A stretch of 64,000 nucleotides of DNA from CAYRHJ01 sp964424105. GTDB taxonomy: Bacteria; Planctomycetota; Phycisphaerae; UBA1845. Under the pieces are notes generated by a model. The model saw only the letters and a program-made list of their open reading frames with translations, did not search any database and was not told the DNA's origin. Position numbers and translations under genes: made by a program. Positions within the stretch are counted from its first letter, which is position 1. Each line of letters begins with the position of its first letter. Positions 8,984-18,200 of the stretch are shown piece by piece. The DNA is taken from NCBI GenBank assembly GCA_964424105.1, contig CAYRHJ010000011.1:62001-126000 (forward strand), in the 5' to 3' direction.

Positions 8984-11900
8984 CTACGGAATGCACCGAT
9001 TCGGACAGGGATGCTCGTCATTAAATGCATTGATGATAACAAAGAGGTCCAAAATATTGATCGTGCCGTTCCCACCGCACGGTGACACGTCCGCCGCGTC
9101 AAACGAACACAACGAGAAGTTATCCTGAAAGACTTCCAAAATGCAGAACAAATCGAACAGGTTAATGCCTGTATTGTAATCAACGTCGCCGTGCAGATAT
9201 TCGGTGCAATCCTGAACCGTGAGCGTACAAGGCGTTCCGGGAACGAATTCAATGGGCAATCCGTTGGAATCGTGAAGCAGCGAAACGGGCGCCGGCGACA
9301 CCGCGATGTCAAAGCTGCTCCCAATCGTCGCGTCAGGTGAAACTTCCATCAGCGCCCTGCCCAGATGCTTGGCCACAGCCCCGACGTTTACACCACCGGA
9401 AGCCAGCTCGACATCGAACGATTGATCGCCGCACGACGTGCCGATGGTCGGGGTTAAACCCTGGAACACGTGATCCACCCTGGTCGTATCGACGACGATC
9501 CCGTCCGGGCAGGCGACCGACAGCGAGCCGCCCCCGAACGTCAACGTAGAAGAAACGGTCAAGTCATAACCTTGCAGTTCCGCCACGTTCTCGACGAAGA
9601 AATCGACGAGCATCTGTCCCCCGGGGCGAGGGAGATCCCCCACCAGGCGACACGACACAACCTGCGGAATCGTGCACGCGTCGGTGGCGTCGTTGCAGCC
9701 CTGGGACGGGCAGGGATTCGTGCCCGATTGGCAGTCAGCCTGGGCATCACAGGTTTCCGAGCCATCGCAAAACAAGCCGTTGTCACATAGCCCGTCGTCG
9801 GGCGTGTACACGCAGAATCCGCCCTGACAGTCATTGACCGTGCAGTCCACGCCGTCATCACATTCCGCCGCATCGGCACACGGATGACATTCGTCGGCGA
9901 TTTCATCGCACACCGTATCGGGACAGGGATCAGAGCCTACCAGGCAATTCCCCTGCGGGTCACACGTTTCCATCCCGTTACAAAACACCAGATCGTCGCA
10001 GTCGCTGTCGTCCACGCATTCACAAGCCGGACAAAATGCACCGCCGCAATCAATACGATCTTCACCCTGATTCTGGATGCCGTCCGAACACGTCGCGCAT
10101 TGAACCGCGTAGATCTCGAACGCGTCAATGGCAGCCTCGACCACCGATCCGTTGCCCAGGTCGGACGCGTGAAAGCGCACCTGAAATTGACCGGTCGGCT
10201 GCACGAAGTTGCCGATACGCTCGTCGACGACAAACCAGCCGCCCGAAACTTCCGCCCCCGTCGGCCCAACGGTTTCCAGGTCAACCCATATTCCGCCGCC
10301 GTTGTTCGAAACTTCGACTTCAAAAATGTCCGCGAACGGACTGTCGCCCGCCGAATTGGAATACCAGCGAGCATAACGAACCCGCGGTGCCAACAATCCG
10401 TTCAAATCAAAAACGGGCGATGTCAGTGTCGTGGTACCGCCATCCACGTCCGAATTACCAGCCACGTTATCGGTCAGAAAGCATTGGCCTGATCCATCAA
10501 AGTCCGCAGGCGGATCGCCACGATTACCATTGGCTGGTATGCCCCGATTCCACGCACCGTCGGTCAAGTCCGGGCTGTTGTCCACCGTCCAACCCGCCGC
10601 GGTTTCGAAATCGTACGCGACGAACATCTCCGTTAAGGAAGCTGACAGGGCTTGAAAAAACAATGACGGCGCCGACGTCGGATCGGTGACTTCGCCGATC
10701 CCGGCTGCATCCACCGAGAAGTAGTATTCAAGAGCCTGACCGCACGCCAGACCCGGCAGGGTGGCTTCGTATTCGTTCGGTGCTAATTCCACCAACACCT
10801 GCGTACTGAAGCTCTGTGTGCCGGCGGTTCGGTATTTCATAATCCCGGTGCCCGGCACCGGACTCGACGCGAACGGGCTGACGTCGACGCGCAAGGTCGT
10901 CGCAGAATTAGGCGGGATCAGTGCAGGACGACCATCCGGATAATCAAACGCCACGTGCACGATTTCCGGACAGGTCAGATTGCGGGCGTTGAATGCCGAA
11001 CAAATTTCCTCGTAATGCGGCGTGCCGTTCTGCAAATTGGCATCGTCGTCATCCAGCGTTAAAACGTCGATGGCCACCGACGGACTGATGGCGTGATTCC
11101 CGCTGAAAATCTGACCAATGTAGAAATCACGAGCCAGTTCCAATCCCACACTCGCCCCTTCCGTCGCGATAAGATTGGTCCGCATGTCCCAGAACGCCCG
11201 ACCAATCACCTGTCCGCAGGTGTGACTACCCCCCGAGCAAGGATAGGTTTGCGTCGCCGTCTGAACGTTCCGAAGACAACCGCTGTTCTGCCCGAAAAAA
11301 TCATGCCCCAGGCACGGATCATCCGCCAACAACGTCGAAAGAACGTCGGCCATGCCCTCGTGATAGTCACCCGTGTCAGGTCCGCCGGGCGAGAAGTCCA
11401 CCACAAAGTGCCCGTACTCGTGATACACCACGCCGGCATAAGCCGTATTAGGACAACCACCCGCGGCGTGAAAGAAATTCAGCGTAGGATTGCCGGGCGA
11501 GTAGCCCGCGTTACACGAATCATTGATATTCACAAACGTGGGCATCGAAATGTCAAAACCCGTGAAGGCCGGATTCAGGGATTTCACAAAATCGTGAACG
11601 AGTGTCACGTGGGTCATCGCGTTCAACTGCGACGTCAGGAGCTGCGAAGGAGTGGGATTCAACGTGACGTTCGCAGGTCCGGGGGGCGTCACGATCACCG
11701 ATCCCGTCACGCTGCCGCCAGCCCCGACGTTCGTAATCGTCGCCCACCGCCCAACCAGATCAACCGAAACCGTAACAGCCGACGTGCCGCCGTGCGGTAA
11801 AACGAATTCGCCATTGACATCCGTATACGTCGGCGTGCCCGTTCCGACACGCACCCGGGCACCGTTAACCGGAAGATTAGCCGGCGGATTATTGGCTTGA

Positions 11901-12616
11901 TCGGGAAACGGGGGCGGGCTTTGAAAACCGGTGACGGTTCCAACTATGTCCGTGTGATAATAGCCGGGGCGTAATTCGACGATATCCCCGCTGTTCGCGT
12001 CGATGAAAAACTCCCAACGATCGAAACCCGCCGCCAATTGTCCATTATCGCCGTACAACTGCCACGCCAGGACCAGGTCGCCCTCGCCCGCGCGATGATA
12101 AACCAGTCGCGGCATGCTGAAATTCACCGCCTGTGGCTCGACCCGGCGAGCACTTGCCAATGCACCGGCCTTCGTAATCCCCGGCTGATCATTCAACGCC
12201 TGGGCTGGTTCGATTGAACTGTTGACCAACACCAGCGGATGATCCGGACGATTGCGGACCAATAATTTGACCCAACGGTCATAAACCTCGATACCATTTA
12301 ACTGTTGCCGATAAGAAAAAAGCGTGAATTTCCCACCGCCTAGTTCGACAGGCGCGTCTGAAACCAACTGACCTTTTTCGACTCCCAGCGCCGCCGCGTG
12401 TTGATTCAAAAAGGCCTCTTGAGACGCTGCGGCTGAAACCCCCGTTGACAAAGATGGGCCGTTGATCTGCCGCACATGATCGTCTTGCACGCTGATCTGC
12501 GCTTGGGGCAATTGACGTTGCAGGCTCGCTACAGCCGCAATCCGAGCCTGATCCGCCGCCAGCAATGTAGATGCCGACAGCAACACAACGCCCAATATAA
12601 GTCGCACCAACGCCAT
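8984..12616 (-). CDS. Secreted M36 (fungalysin)-like zinc metalloprotease with Cys-rich and dockerin-like tail
   Basis: Secreted protease of about 1210 aa. GAGGAG about 9 bases upstream fixes the ATG at 12616, giving the signal peptide MALVRLILGVVLLSASTLLA. The N-terminal region resembles an FTP propeptide (VNSSIEPAQAL, EFFIDANSGDIVELRPGYY). The zinc site HEYGHF lies at residues 399-404, followed by YHEGMADVLSTLLAD, which supplies the third ligand Glu. This pattern fits family M36. A jelly-roll-like region follows (WTVDNSPDLTDGAWNRG), then Cys-rich repeats (CDDGVDCTVNDCQGGFC; FCDGSETCDAQADCQSG), a cohesin-like segment, and a dockerin-like end (GDVDYNTGINLFDLFCILEV ... GNGTINILDLFVIINAF). It probably degrades proteins outside the cell or at the surface. 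Confidence 0.9.
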   Translation of the reverse strand: MALVRLILGVVLLSASTLLAADQARIAAVASLQRQLPQAQISVQDDHVRQINGPSLSTGVSAAASQEAFLNQHAAALGVEKGQLVSDAPVELGGGKFTLFSYRQQLNGIEVYDRWVKLLVRNRPDHPLVLVNSSIEPAQALNDQPGITKAGALASARRVEPQAVNFSMPRLVYHRAGEGDLVLAWQLYGDNGQLAAGFDRWEFFIDANSGDIVELRPGYYHTDIVGTVTGFQSPPPFPDQANNPPANLPVNGARVRVGTGTPTYTDVNGEFVLPHGGTSAVTVSVDLVGRWATITNVGAGGSVTGSVIVTPPGPANVTLNPTPSQLLTSQLNAMTHVTLVHDFVKSLNPAFTGFDISMPTFVNINDSCNAGYSPGNPTLNFFHAAGGCPNTAYAGVVYHEYGHFVVDFSPGGPDTGDYHEGMADVLSTLLADDPCLGHDFFGQNSGCLRNVQTATQTYPCSGGSHTCGQVIGRAFWDMRTNLIATEGASVGLELARDFYIGQIFSGNHAISPSVAIDVLTLDDDDANLQNGTPHYEEICSAFNARNLTCPEIVHVAFDYPDGRPALIPPNSATTLRVDVSPFASSPVPGTGIMKYRTAGTQSFSTQVLVELAPNEYEATLPGLACGQALEYYFSVDAAGIGEVTDPTSAPSLFFQALSASLTEMFVAYDFETAAGWTVDNSPDLTDGAWNRGIPANGNRGDPPADFDGSGQCFLTDNVAGNSDVDGGTTTLTSPVFDLNGLLAPRVRYARWYSNSAGDSPFADIFEVEVSNNGGGIWVDLETVGPTGAEVSGGWFVVDERIGNFVQPTGQFQVRFHASDLGNGSVVEAAIDAFEIYAVQCATCSDGIQNQGEDRIDCGGAFCPACECVDDSDCDDLVFCNGMETCDPQGNCLVGSDPCPDTVCDEIADECHPCADAAECDDGVDCTVNDCQGGFCVYTPDDGLCDNGLFCDGSETCDAQADCQSGTNPCPSQGCNDATDACTIPQVVSCRLVGDLPRPGGQMLVDFFVENVAELQGYDLTVSSTLTFGGGSLSVACPDGIVVDTTRVDHVFQGLTPTIGTSCGDQSFDVELASGGVNVGAVAKHLGRALMEVSPDATIGSSFDIAVSPAPVSLLHDSNGLPIEFVPGTPCTLTVQDCTEYLHGDVDYNTGINLFDLFCILEVFQDNFSLCSFDAADVSPCGGNGTINILDLFVIINAFNDEHPCPNRCIP

Positions 12617-13040
12617 ATGCCCGTCTCCTCGTTCGATCGTTTGGTTAGGGAAATTCACTCCGCCCGAGCCTCGCCGGGAAACCAGTTATGGGGGTCGATA
12701 ATCCCGCGGCTCCGGGGTGCAATCCCCTTCTCGATCATATCGTAGCAGAACGGGGAAATCCGAACCAGTCTTTCGGGTTCAAAACGTGGCTAGCCCACTG
12801 CCGAGCAAAATTGACCATCGTTCAAAATGTCGTCATTTGTCAGAATAGAAATGCGCATCACCTTGAAAACGCAGTAGCCGACCCGGCCAACGCCGCATAC
12901 GTCATTCCGGCGCAAGTCGGAATCCAGCCCGTAGACGGGCGTGGCCCATCGCTGGGTGTTCAATGGTTCAGGCTCCGTGTAGTATAATACCCTTCGAAGT
13001 AGATCATCCGTATCAGAATCTCGTTAACGGAGCCAAGTTG
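12617..13040. other. Divergent intergenic region, 424 bases
   Basis: Separates the leftward metalloprotease from the rightward selenoprotein gene, so it should carry promoters for both. It holds one degenerate palindromic repeat at 12900-12926 with one arm altered (GCAAGTCGGAAT). I see no convincing -35/-10 pair. Confidence 0.45.
12900..12926. repeat. Dispersed palindromic repeat, copy 3 (degenerate arm)
   Basis: GTCATTCCGGCGCAAGTCGG then AATCCAG. One mismatch in the second arm (AGTCGGAAT rather than AGCCGGAAT) weakens the hairpin. Confidence 0.75.
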
Positions 13041-13277
13041 ATGAAAATATCGATCCAATACTGTGTTCAGTGAAATTATCTGCCTAGTGCCGCCAGTCTG
13101 GCGGACGCGATAAAAGCATCACAAGGCATGGAAGTTGAAATGATCGAGGGTCGCGGCGGAATCTTCGATGTGCGAGTGGATGGAAACTTGATTTACAGCA
13201 AACACGAGACCGGCGAATTTCCAGAACATTCACTGATACTGGAAAGGATTTCGAAGGCGGCAAGACCATCATCGTGA
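13041..13277 (+). CDS. SelW/Rdx-family selenoprotein (TGA at codon 11 read as selenocysteine)
   Basis: Small thioredoxin-like redox protein of 78 residues. The frame from ATG 13041 reads MKISIQYCVQ, then TGA at 13071-13073, then NYLPSAASLADAIKA, and continues without another stop to TGA at 13275. The TGA falls exactly at the second position of the CxxC redox motif (CVQU) of the Rdx/SelW family (Pfam Rdx), whose bacterial Cys members read YCTQCxWL at this place. The rest also matches: GGIFDVRVDGNLIYSK followed by GEFPE is the family's C-terminal half. GGAG lies 8 bases before the ATG. A hairpin of bacterial SECIS type starts 17 bases after the TGA. Nearby genes use TGA as a normal stop. It is followed 46 bases later by an MBL-fold hydrolase gene. 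Sec insertion is inferred; sel genes are not in the window. Confidence 0.88.
13071..13110 (+). promoter_or_regulatory. Predicted bacterial SECIS element
   Basis: Immediately after the in-frame TGA, CCGCCA (13090-13095) pairs perfectly with TGGCGG (13099-13104) around the loop GTC. The loop begins 22 bases after the TGA and its first base is G. A short GC stem within the coding region, an apical loop about 16-37 bases from UGA and a G early in the loop are the known requirements for SelB recognition in bacteria. Confidence 0.7.
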
Positions 13278-13323
13278 TCCGCGAACTCGTATCCGCCCCG
13301 ATCGGGCCTCGCGAGGGACAATA

Positions 13324-14061
13324 ATGCCGACCACCGGAACTATGACTTGGTTGGGGCACTCGGCCATCCGTCTGACGCTGCCCGACGGGCGAGTCGTATT
13401 GATCGACCCGTGGCTTCGGGATAACCCTTCGTGCCCGCCGGCGCTCAAAAACGCGCCGCGATGTGACTTTCTAGCCCTGACGCACGCGCATTTTGACCAC
13501 GCCGGTGACGCCCAACGGATCATCGAACAACACAATCCGCATGTCGTTGCCATCGTTGAATTGTGCACCGTGTTGGGGATGAAAAACCCCCACGGTCGAT
13601 TTTCGCCGATGAATCTGGGCGGAACACAAGTGCTTGATGGCGTGTCGTTTACGTTAACTCGCGCCTTTCATACGACTAGCATCGACACCCCCGCCGGACC
13701 GATTTATTGCGGAGTGCCCGCCGGCGTCATCGCCGGCGTCGAAGGTTTGGCATCATTTTATCACGCCGGCGACACCGACGTTTTTTCCGACATGACTTTG
13801 ATTGCTGAAATGTTCGCGCCCCGAGTCGCTGCGCTGCCCATTGGGGACCATTTCACCATGGGGCCTCGTGGAGCAGCATTGGCCGCGAAATACATCAGGC
13901 CGCAAAGCATTGTGCCGATTCACTTTGCAACGTTTCCGATCCTTCGTGGAACTGTAGAAGCGTTTCGCGAAGCCTTGCCGGCAGATATGAAAGATCGATT
14001 GATCGCTCCCAAGGTGGGACAGGACGTTGTCTGGACGTTCGAAGGACTGTCCGCGGATTGA
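13324..14061 (+). CDS. MBL-fold metal-dependent hydrolase (UPF0173/YtkL-like)
   Basis: Metallo-beta-lactamase-fold protein of 245 aa, close in layout to the UPF0173 hydrolases. It begins TMTWLGHSAIRLTLPDGRVV with the usual GHSxxxL strand, then ALTHAHFDHAGDA (HxHxDH metal motif), FYHAGDTDVFSDM (bridging Asp), LPIGDHFTMGPRGAALAA and PIHFATFPILRG (last His). GAGGGA lies about 7 bases before the ATG. It is 46 bases after the selenoprotein stop and 42 bases before the acetyltransferase, so the three may form one transcript. The natural substrate of this family is not known. Confidence 0.9.
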   Translation: MPTTGTMTWLGHSAIRLTLPDGRVVLIDPWLRDNPSCPPALKNAPRCDFLALTHAHFDHAGDAQRIIEQHNPHVVAIVELCTVLGMKNPHGRFSPMNLGGTQVLDGVSFTLTRAFHTTSIDTPAGPIYCGVPAGVIAGVEGLASFYHAGDTDVFSDMTLIAEMFAPRVAALPIGDHFTMGPRGAALAAKYIRPQSIVPIHFATFPILRGTVEAFREALPADMKDRLIAPKVGQDVVWTFEGLSAD

Positions 14062-14103
14062 AGTCCGGCAATTTCGTACGCGGACGATGGTCCGATAATA
14101 AAC

Positions 14104-15087
14104 ATGTGTGCAGATTTTGACATCGGATCGAGGCTGCCCCGGCTGGTTGATCGAATCGTCACCAGCTATCGGGAGGACGATCGCACCCGACATATCAGCC
14201 CGGTCCAATTTCCATCACGCACTGAAATCGCCGAGCTGATCGAACGACTTTTGGAGCTGGTCTATCCCGGTTTTTTTGGTCGGCAGGACCTGACGGACAA
14301 CAACATCTCTTTTCACGTCGGGGAGTTGTTGCCGCGCATAGGTCAACTGGCCTATCGCCAGATATTTCGCAGCCTATGCTACGCGGATCAGGCTAAACGA
14401 GGTTCATTGACCGGCGATGCAGCCTGTCAAAAACAAGCCGAGGAGGTCACCAACACTTTTCTGGACCGCGTGCCGCACGTTCGGGCCATGTTGGCCAAGG
14501 ACGTGCAGGCTGCCTACGACGGCGATCCCGCTGCCCGCGGCACCGATGAGGTGATACTGGCCTATCCGGGGTTGCTGGCCACAAGCGTTTACCGCTTGGC
14601 CCACGAGCTGTACCGATTGGGCGTACCGCTTGTTCCGCGGGCCATGACCGAGTGGTGCCATCGACGTAGCGGCATTGACATCCATCCGGGTGCAACGATC
14701 GGACAAGCATTTTTCATCGACCATGGCACGGGCGTGGTCATTGGTGAAACGACGCAGATTGGTGACTATGTCAAGCTGTACCAAGGAGTTACGTTAGGCG
14801 CACTTTCGTTTCCGAAAGACGCGGGCGGACGAATCATTCGCGAGGAAAAACGCCATCCGACCGTAGAAGATCATGTGACGATTTACGCCAATGCCATCGT
14901 ACTGGGAGGTTCGACGGTTCTCGGCGCGCATTCGGTCATCGGTGGATCGGTATTTCTGACAAGCAGCGTTCCCCCGTGGTCGACGGTGACCATCTCCCCG
15001 CCGGATTTGCAGATCAAGGGACGAGACGGCGCGACCGCCAAGCACGGGGACGAACGGCGATCCGTCTTGCCCGATTATCAAATCTAG
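14104..15087 (+). CDS. cysE: Serine O-acetyltransferase (CysE/EpsC-type)
   Basis: Predicted to make O-acetylserine from serine and acetyl-CoA, the first step of cysteine synthesis. The N-terminal helical half (to about residue 180) resembles the EpsC/SATase N-terminal region. The left-handed beta-helix follows: SGIDIHPGATIGQAFFIDHG, GVVIGETTQIGDYVKLYQGV, TLGA, HPTVEDHVTIYANAIVLGG and GAHSVIGGSVFLTSSVPP. The HPGA and DHGTGVVIGET motifs are diagnostic. At 327 aa it is longer than E. coli CysE (273 aa) but normal for the EpsC group. Its position after a SelW-like redox protein may link the cluster to thiol metabolism; that link is inference. Confidence 0.93.
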   Translation: MCADFDIGSRLPRLVDRIVTSYREDDRTRHISPVQFPSRTEIAELIERLLELVYPGFFGRQDLTDNNISFHVGELLPRIGQLAYRQIFRSLCYADQAKRGSLTGDAACQKQAEEVTNTFLDRVPHVRAMLAKDVQAAYDGDPAARGTDEVILAYPGLLATSVYRLAHELYRLGVPLVPRAMTEWCHRRSGIDIHPGATIGQAFFIDHGTGVVIGETTQIGDYVKLYQGVTLGALSFPKDAGGRIIREEKRHPTVEDHVTIYANAIVLGGSTVLGAHSVIGGSVFLTSSVPPWSTVTISPPDLQIKGRDGATAKHGDERRSVLPDYQI

Positions 15088-15282
15088 TTTCACCCTCCGA
15101 TCGAACGGTCCATCGCTAATTGTGGCCTATCATCTTGTTTATCCCATGGCCACTTGCTAATCTGAATGAATCGGCCCCGATCGGGAAAATCGGGCCGTGA
15201 TCCTGCCGTCTGTACAGGTCGGCAACGGGTCTAGCTATCGACAGTTTCGGGCAGGAATCGCTTCAACGGAGGGGCGAGCATT

Positions 15283-18200
15283 ATGGGACGCGAAGCCGCT
15301 GTTGCACGTCTGTTTCTAGGCATACTGTCTACATTATTTGCCGGTTTGGGAGTTGTTGTACCGGCCCACGCGGGAACGACGCCGCTGGGATCGAGCAGTG
15401 AACCCAATATTCTTGAAATCCTGAACACGCTATACACGAACGGCGAGGTATTCACCCGCGTGGAGGATTTTGGCGATTCCGGCCCGGGCAGCGAGCGCCT
15501 GCCTTTAGAACTACTCCATTTCACGCCGGCCAATCGGACGGATCAGACCTGGACGGACGGCATCGTTCGTGTCAATGCCCGGGCGCGGTACGCCGGGTTT
15601 GGCCAGAAGCTGGGCTGGGAACGCGGGGGCACGATTCACCAACTGTTCAGCGTTTCGGGAAGCGGGTTCAACGTTACCGGGAGCGTGCAAGACCTTGATT
15701 TAACCGGCGGCGACTTTCACTGGATCGACGAGGTCAACAACGGAGCCCACGTGTGGTCGTCGGACGTGTCTGCCAACTCCGACGGCCTGGACCATATGGT
15801 CACTTTTGTGATCACCGGTGGTGCACAGGTCGGCTCCACTTGGATCATCGGTTTCGAGGACACGTCGGGCGGGGGTGATCGCGACTACAACGACCTGGTC
15901 GTCGAGATCGTGATCAACGACTGCCCGTTTGATCCGAACAAGGATGGGCCGGGTATATGCGGGTGCGGCATCCCGGACACGGATACGGACGGCGACGAGA
16001 CGGCGGATTGCCTGGACCTGTGCCCGAACGACCCGACCAAGACCGTCCCGGGCGAATGCGATTGTGGAACGCCGGACGTCGATAGCGACGCCGACGGTGT
16101 GGCCAACTGCAACGACGGGTGTCCGTTTGACCCCGATAAATTGGAACCGGGTGCATGCGGTTGCGGTGTCCCTGATAGCAACGGTGACGACGACGATGAT
16201 GACGATGACGACGAGGACTGCGATCCGGATGGTCCGAGTTGTGGTAATGGACTGTGCGAGCCGTTTGATGGCGAAGATTGCCTGTCGTGTCCGTCAGATT
16301 GCCGCGGCAAGCAGACGGGACCGCCGTGGACGCGATACTGTTGTGGCGACGGTGACGGGCAAAATCCTGTCGGTTGTGACGACGACCGCTGTAACCAAAA
16401 GGGATACGACTGCACGAGCGATTGTCAGCCGGACTGCGGCGATGGGTGTCCCGACGATCCGAACAAGGTCGCACCCGGCGTCTGCGGTTGCGGCACGCCC
16501 GACACGGACTCCGACGGCGACGGAACTCCCGATTGCGTTGATGGATGTCCCAACGACGTTCTAAAAACCGAGCCGGGTCTGTGCGGATGCGGCCAATCGG
16601 ATGCGGACGGCGATTCGGACGGCACGGCCAACTGTCTTGACGGGTGTCCCAACGATCCGAACAAGTCATCCGCGGGGCAGTGCGGATGCGGCACGCCGGA
16701 TACGGATACGGACGGTGACGGCACGGCGAATTGTGTTGATGGTTGTCCCGACGATCCCGCGAAGACGGCTCCGGGGCAATGCGGGTGCGGGTCTCCTGAT
16801 ACGAATTCCGATGATGGGGGCACGGGCGATGGGGACGAGGGGTGCACACCTGGGTTTTGGAGAAACCATTTCCAGCATTGGCCGGCGGCTTATCAATCCG
16901 AGCAGGACTTCGATGCGGTTTTCGGCGTTGCTGCGTTCAGTCCTGATCGAACGTTGGGCGAGACCATCTGGTTGGGGGGTGGGGGCGTCAATGCGTTGGC
17001 CCGTCATGCAACCGCGGCGCTGTTGAATGCGTCGCATTCGGGCATCGAATACGAGTTTACCGTTGGCCAGGTCATTGGAATGGTGCAAGCCGCCCTGGCG
17101 CCGGGCGGCAATGTCGAGGGTACGAAGGACCAATTCAATGCGGCCAACGAAGCCGGTTGTTCGCTTGATGCGGCAGACTGTGAAGATTTATGTCCAACCG
17201 ATTCGGACAAGACATCGCCGGGGCAATGCGGCTGTGGAGTGGCTGACACGGACAGCGACGGGGACGGCGTTGCGGACTGCGTCGATGGCTGCCCCGCTGA
17301 CGGCGGCAAGAGCGAGCCAGGCGATTGTGGTTGCGGCGCGCCTGATACGGATTCGGACGGTGACGGTACGAGCGATTGTCTGGACGGTTGTCCATCCGAT
17401 CCCAACAAGATCGATGCCGGCGTCTGCGGATGTGGCCAGCCTGACATTGATGGTGACGGTGACGGCACGCTGAACTGTCTGGACGGTTGCCCTGCTGACC
17501 CTGACAAGACGTCGGCTGGTGATTGCGGCTGCGGCAATGATGACACTGACGGGGATGGGGACGGGGTTGCGGACTGCAATGACGATTGTCCGGCTGATCC
17601 TGCCAAAACATCCGCGGGGGTGTGTGGATGTGGTGAATCCGACACGGACAGCGACGGAGACGGTACGGCGGATTGTGATGATGACTGCCCGAACGACGCT
17701 GCAAAATCGTCACCCGGTGCGTGCGGCTGCGGCGTTGCGGACACTGACAGCGACGGGGACGGAACGGCCAACTGTCATGACGGTTGCCCGAACGACGCCA
17801 ACAAGACAAATGGCGGTGTGTGCGGATGTGGTGTGGCGGATACGGACACGGATTCGGACGGGACGCCGAATTGTGTCGACGGGTGTCCTGCGGATCCCAA
17901 CAAGCAGGATGGCGGCATTTGCGGGTGCGGCGTCAGCGACGTGGATTCGGACAACGACGGAGTGGCGGACTGCAACGACCAGTGTGATGGCCAACCGGAC
18001 GTGGACAGCGACGGCGACGGCCTGCTGGATTGTGATGATGAATGCCCGAACGACGCGAACAAGGCGATTCCGGGGGTTTGCGGCTGCGGCGTGGCAGATA
18101 CGGACAGTGACGGCGACGGCACGGCTGATTGTGATGATGCGTGTCCCAACGATCCCAACAAAACATCGGGTGATGTGTGTGGCTGCGGTGTCGCGGATAC

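Noticed and set aside
8464..9024. 186-aa plus-strand ORF in the gap before the metalloprotease 3' end
   Set aside because: Arg/Pro/Ser-rich, no start signal, overlaps the end of the metalloprotease gene.
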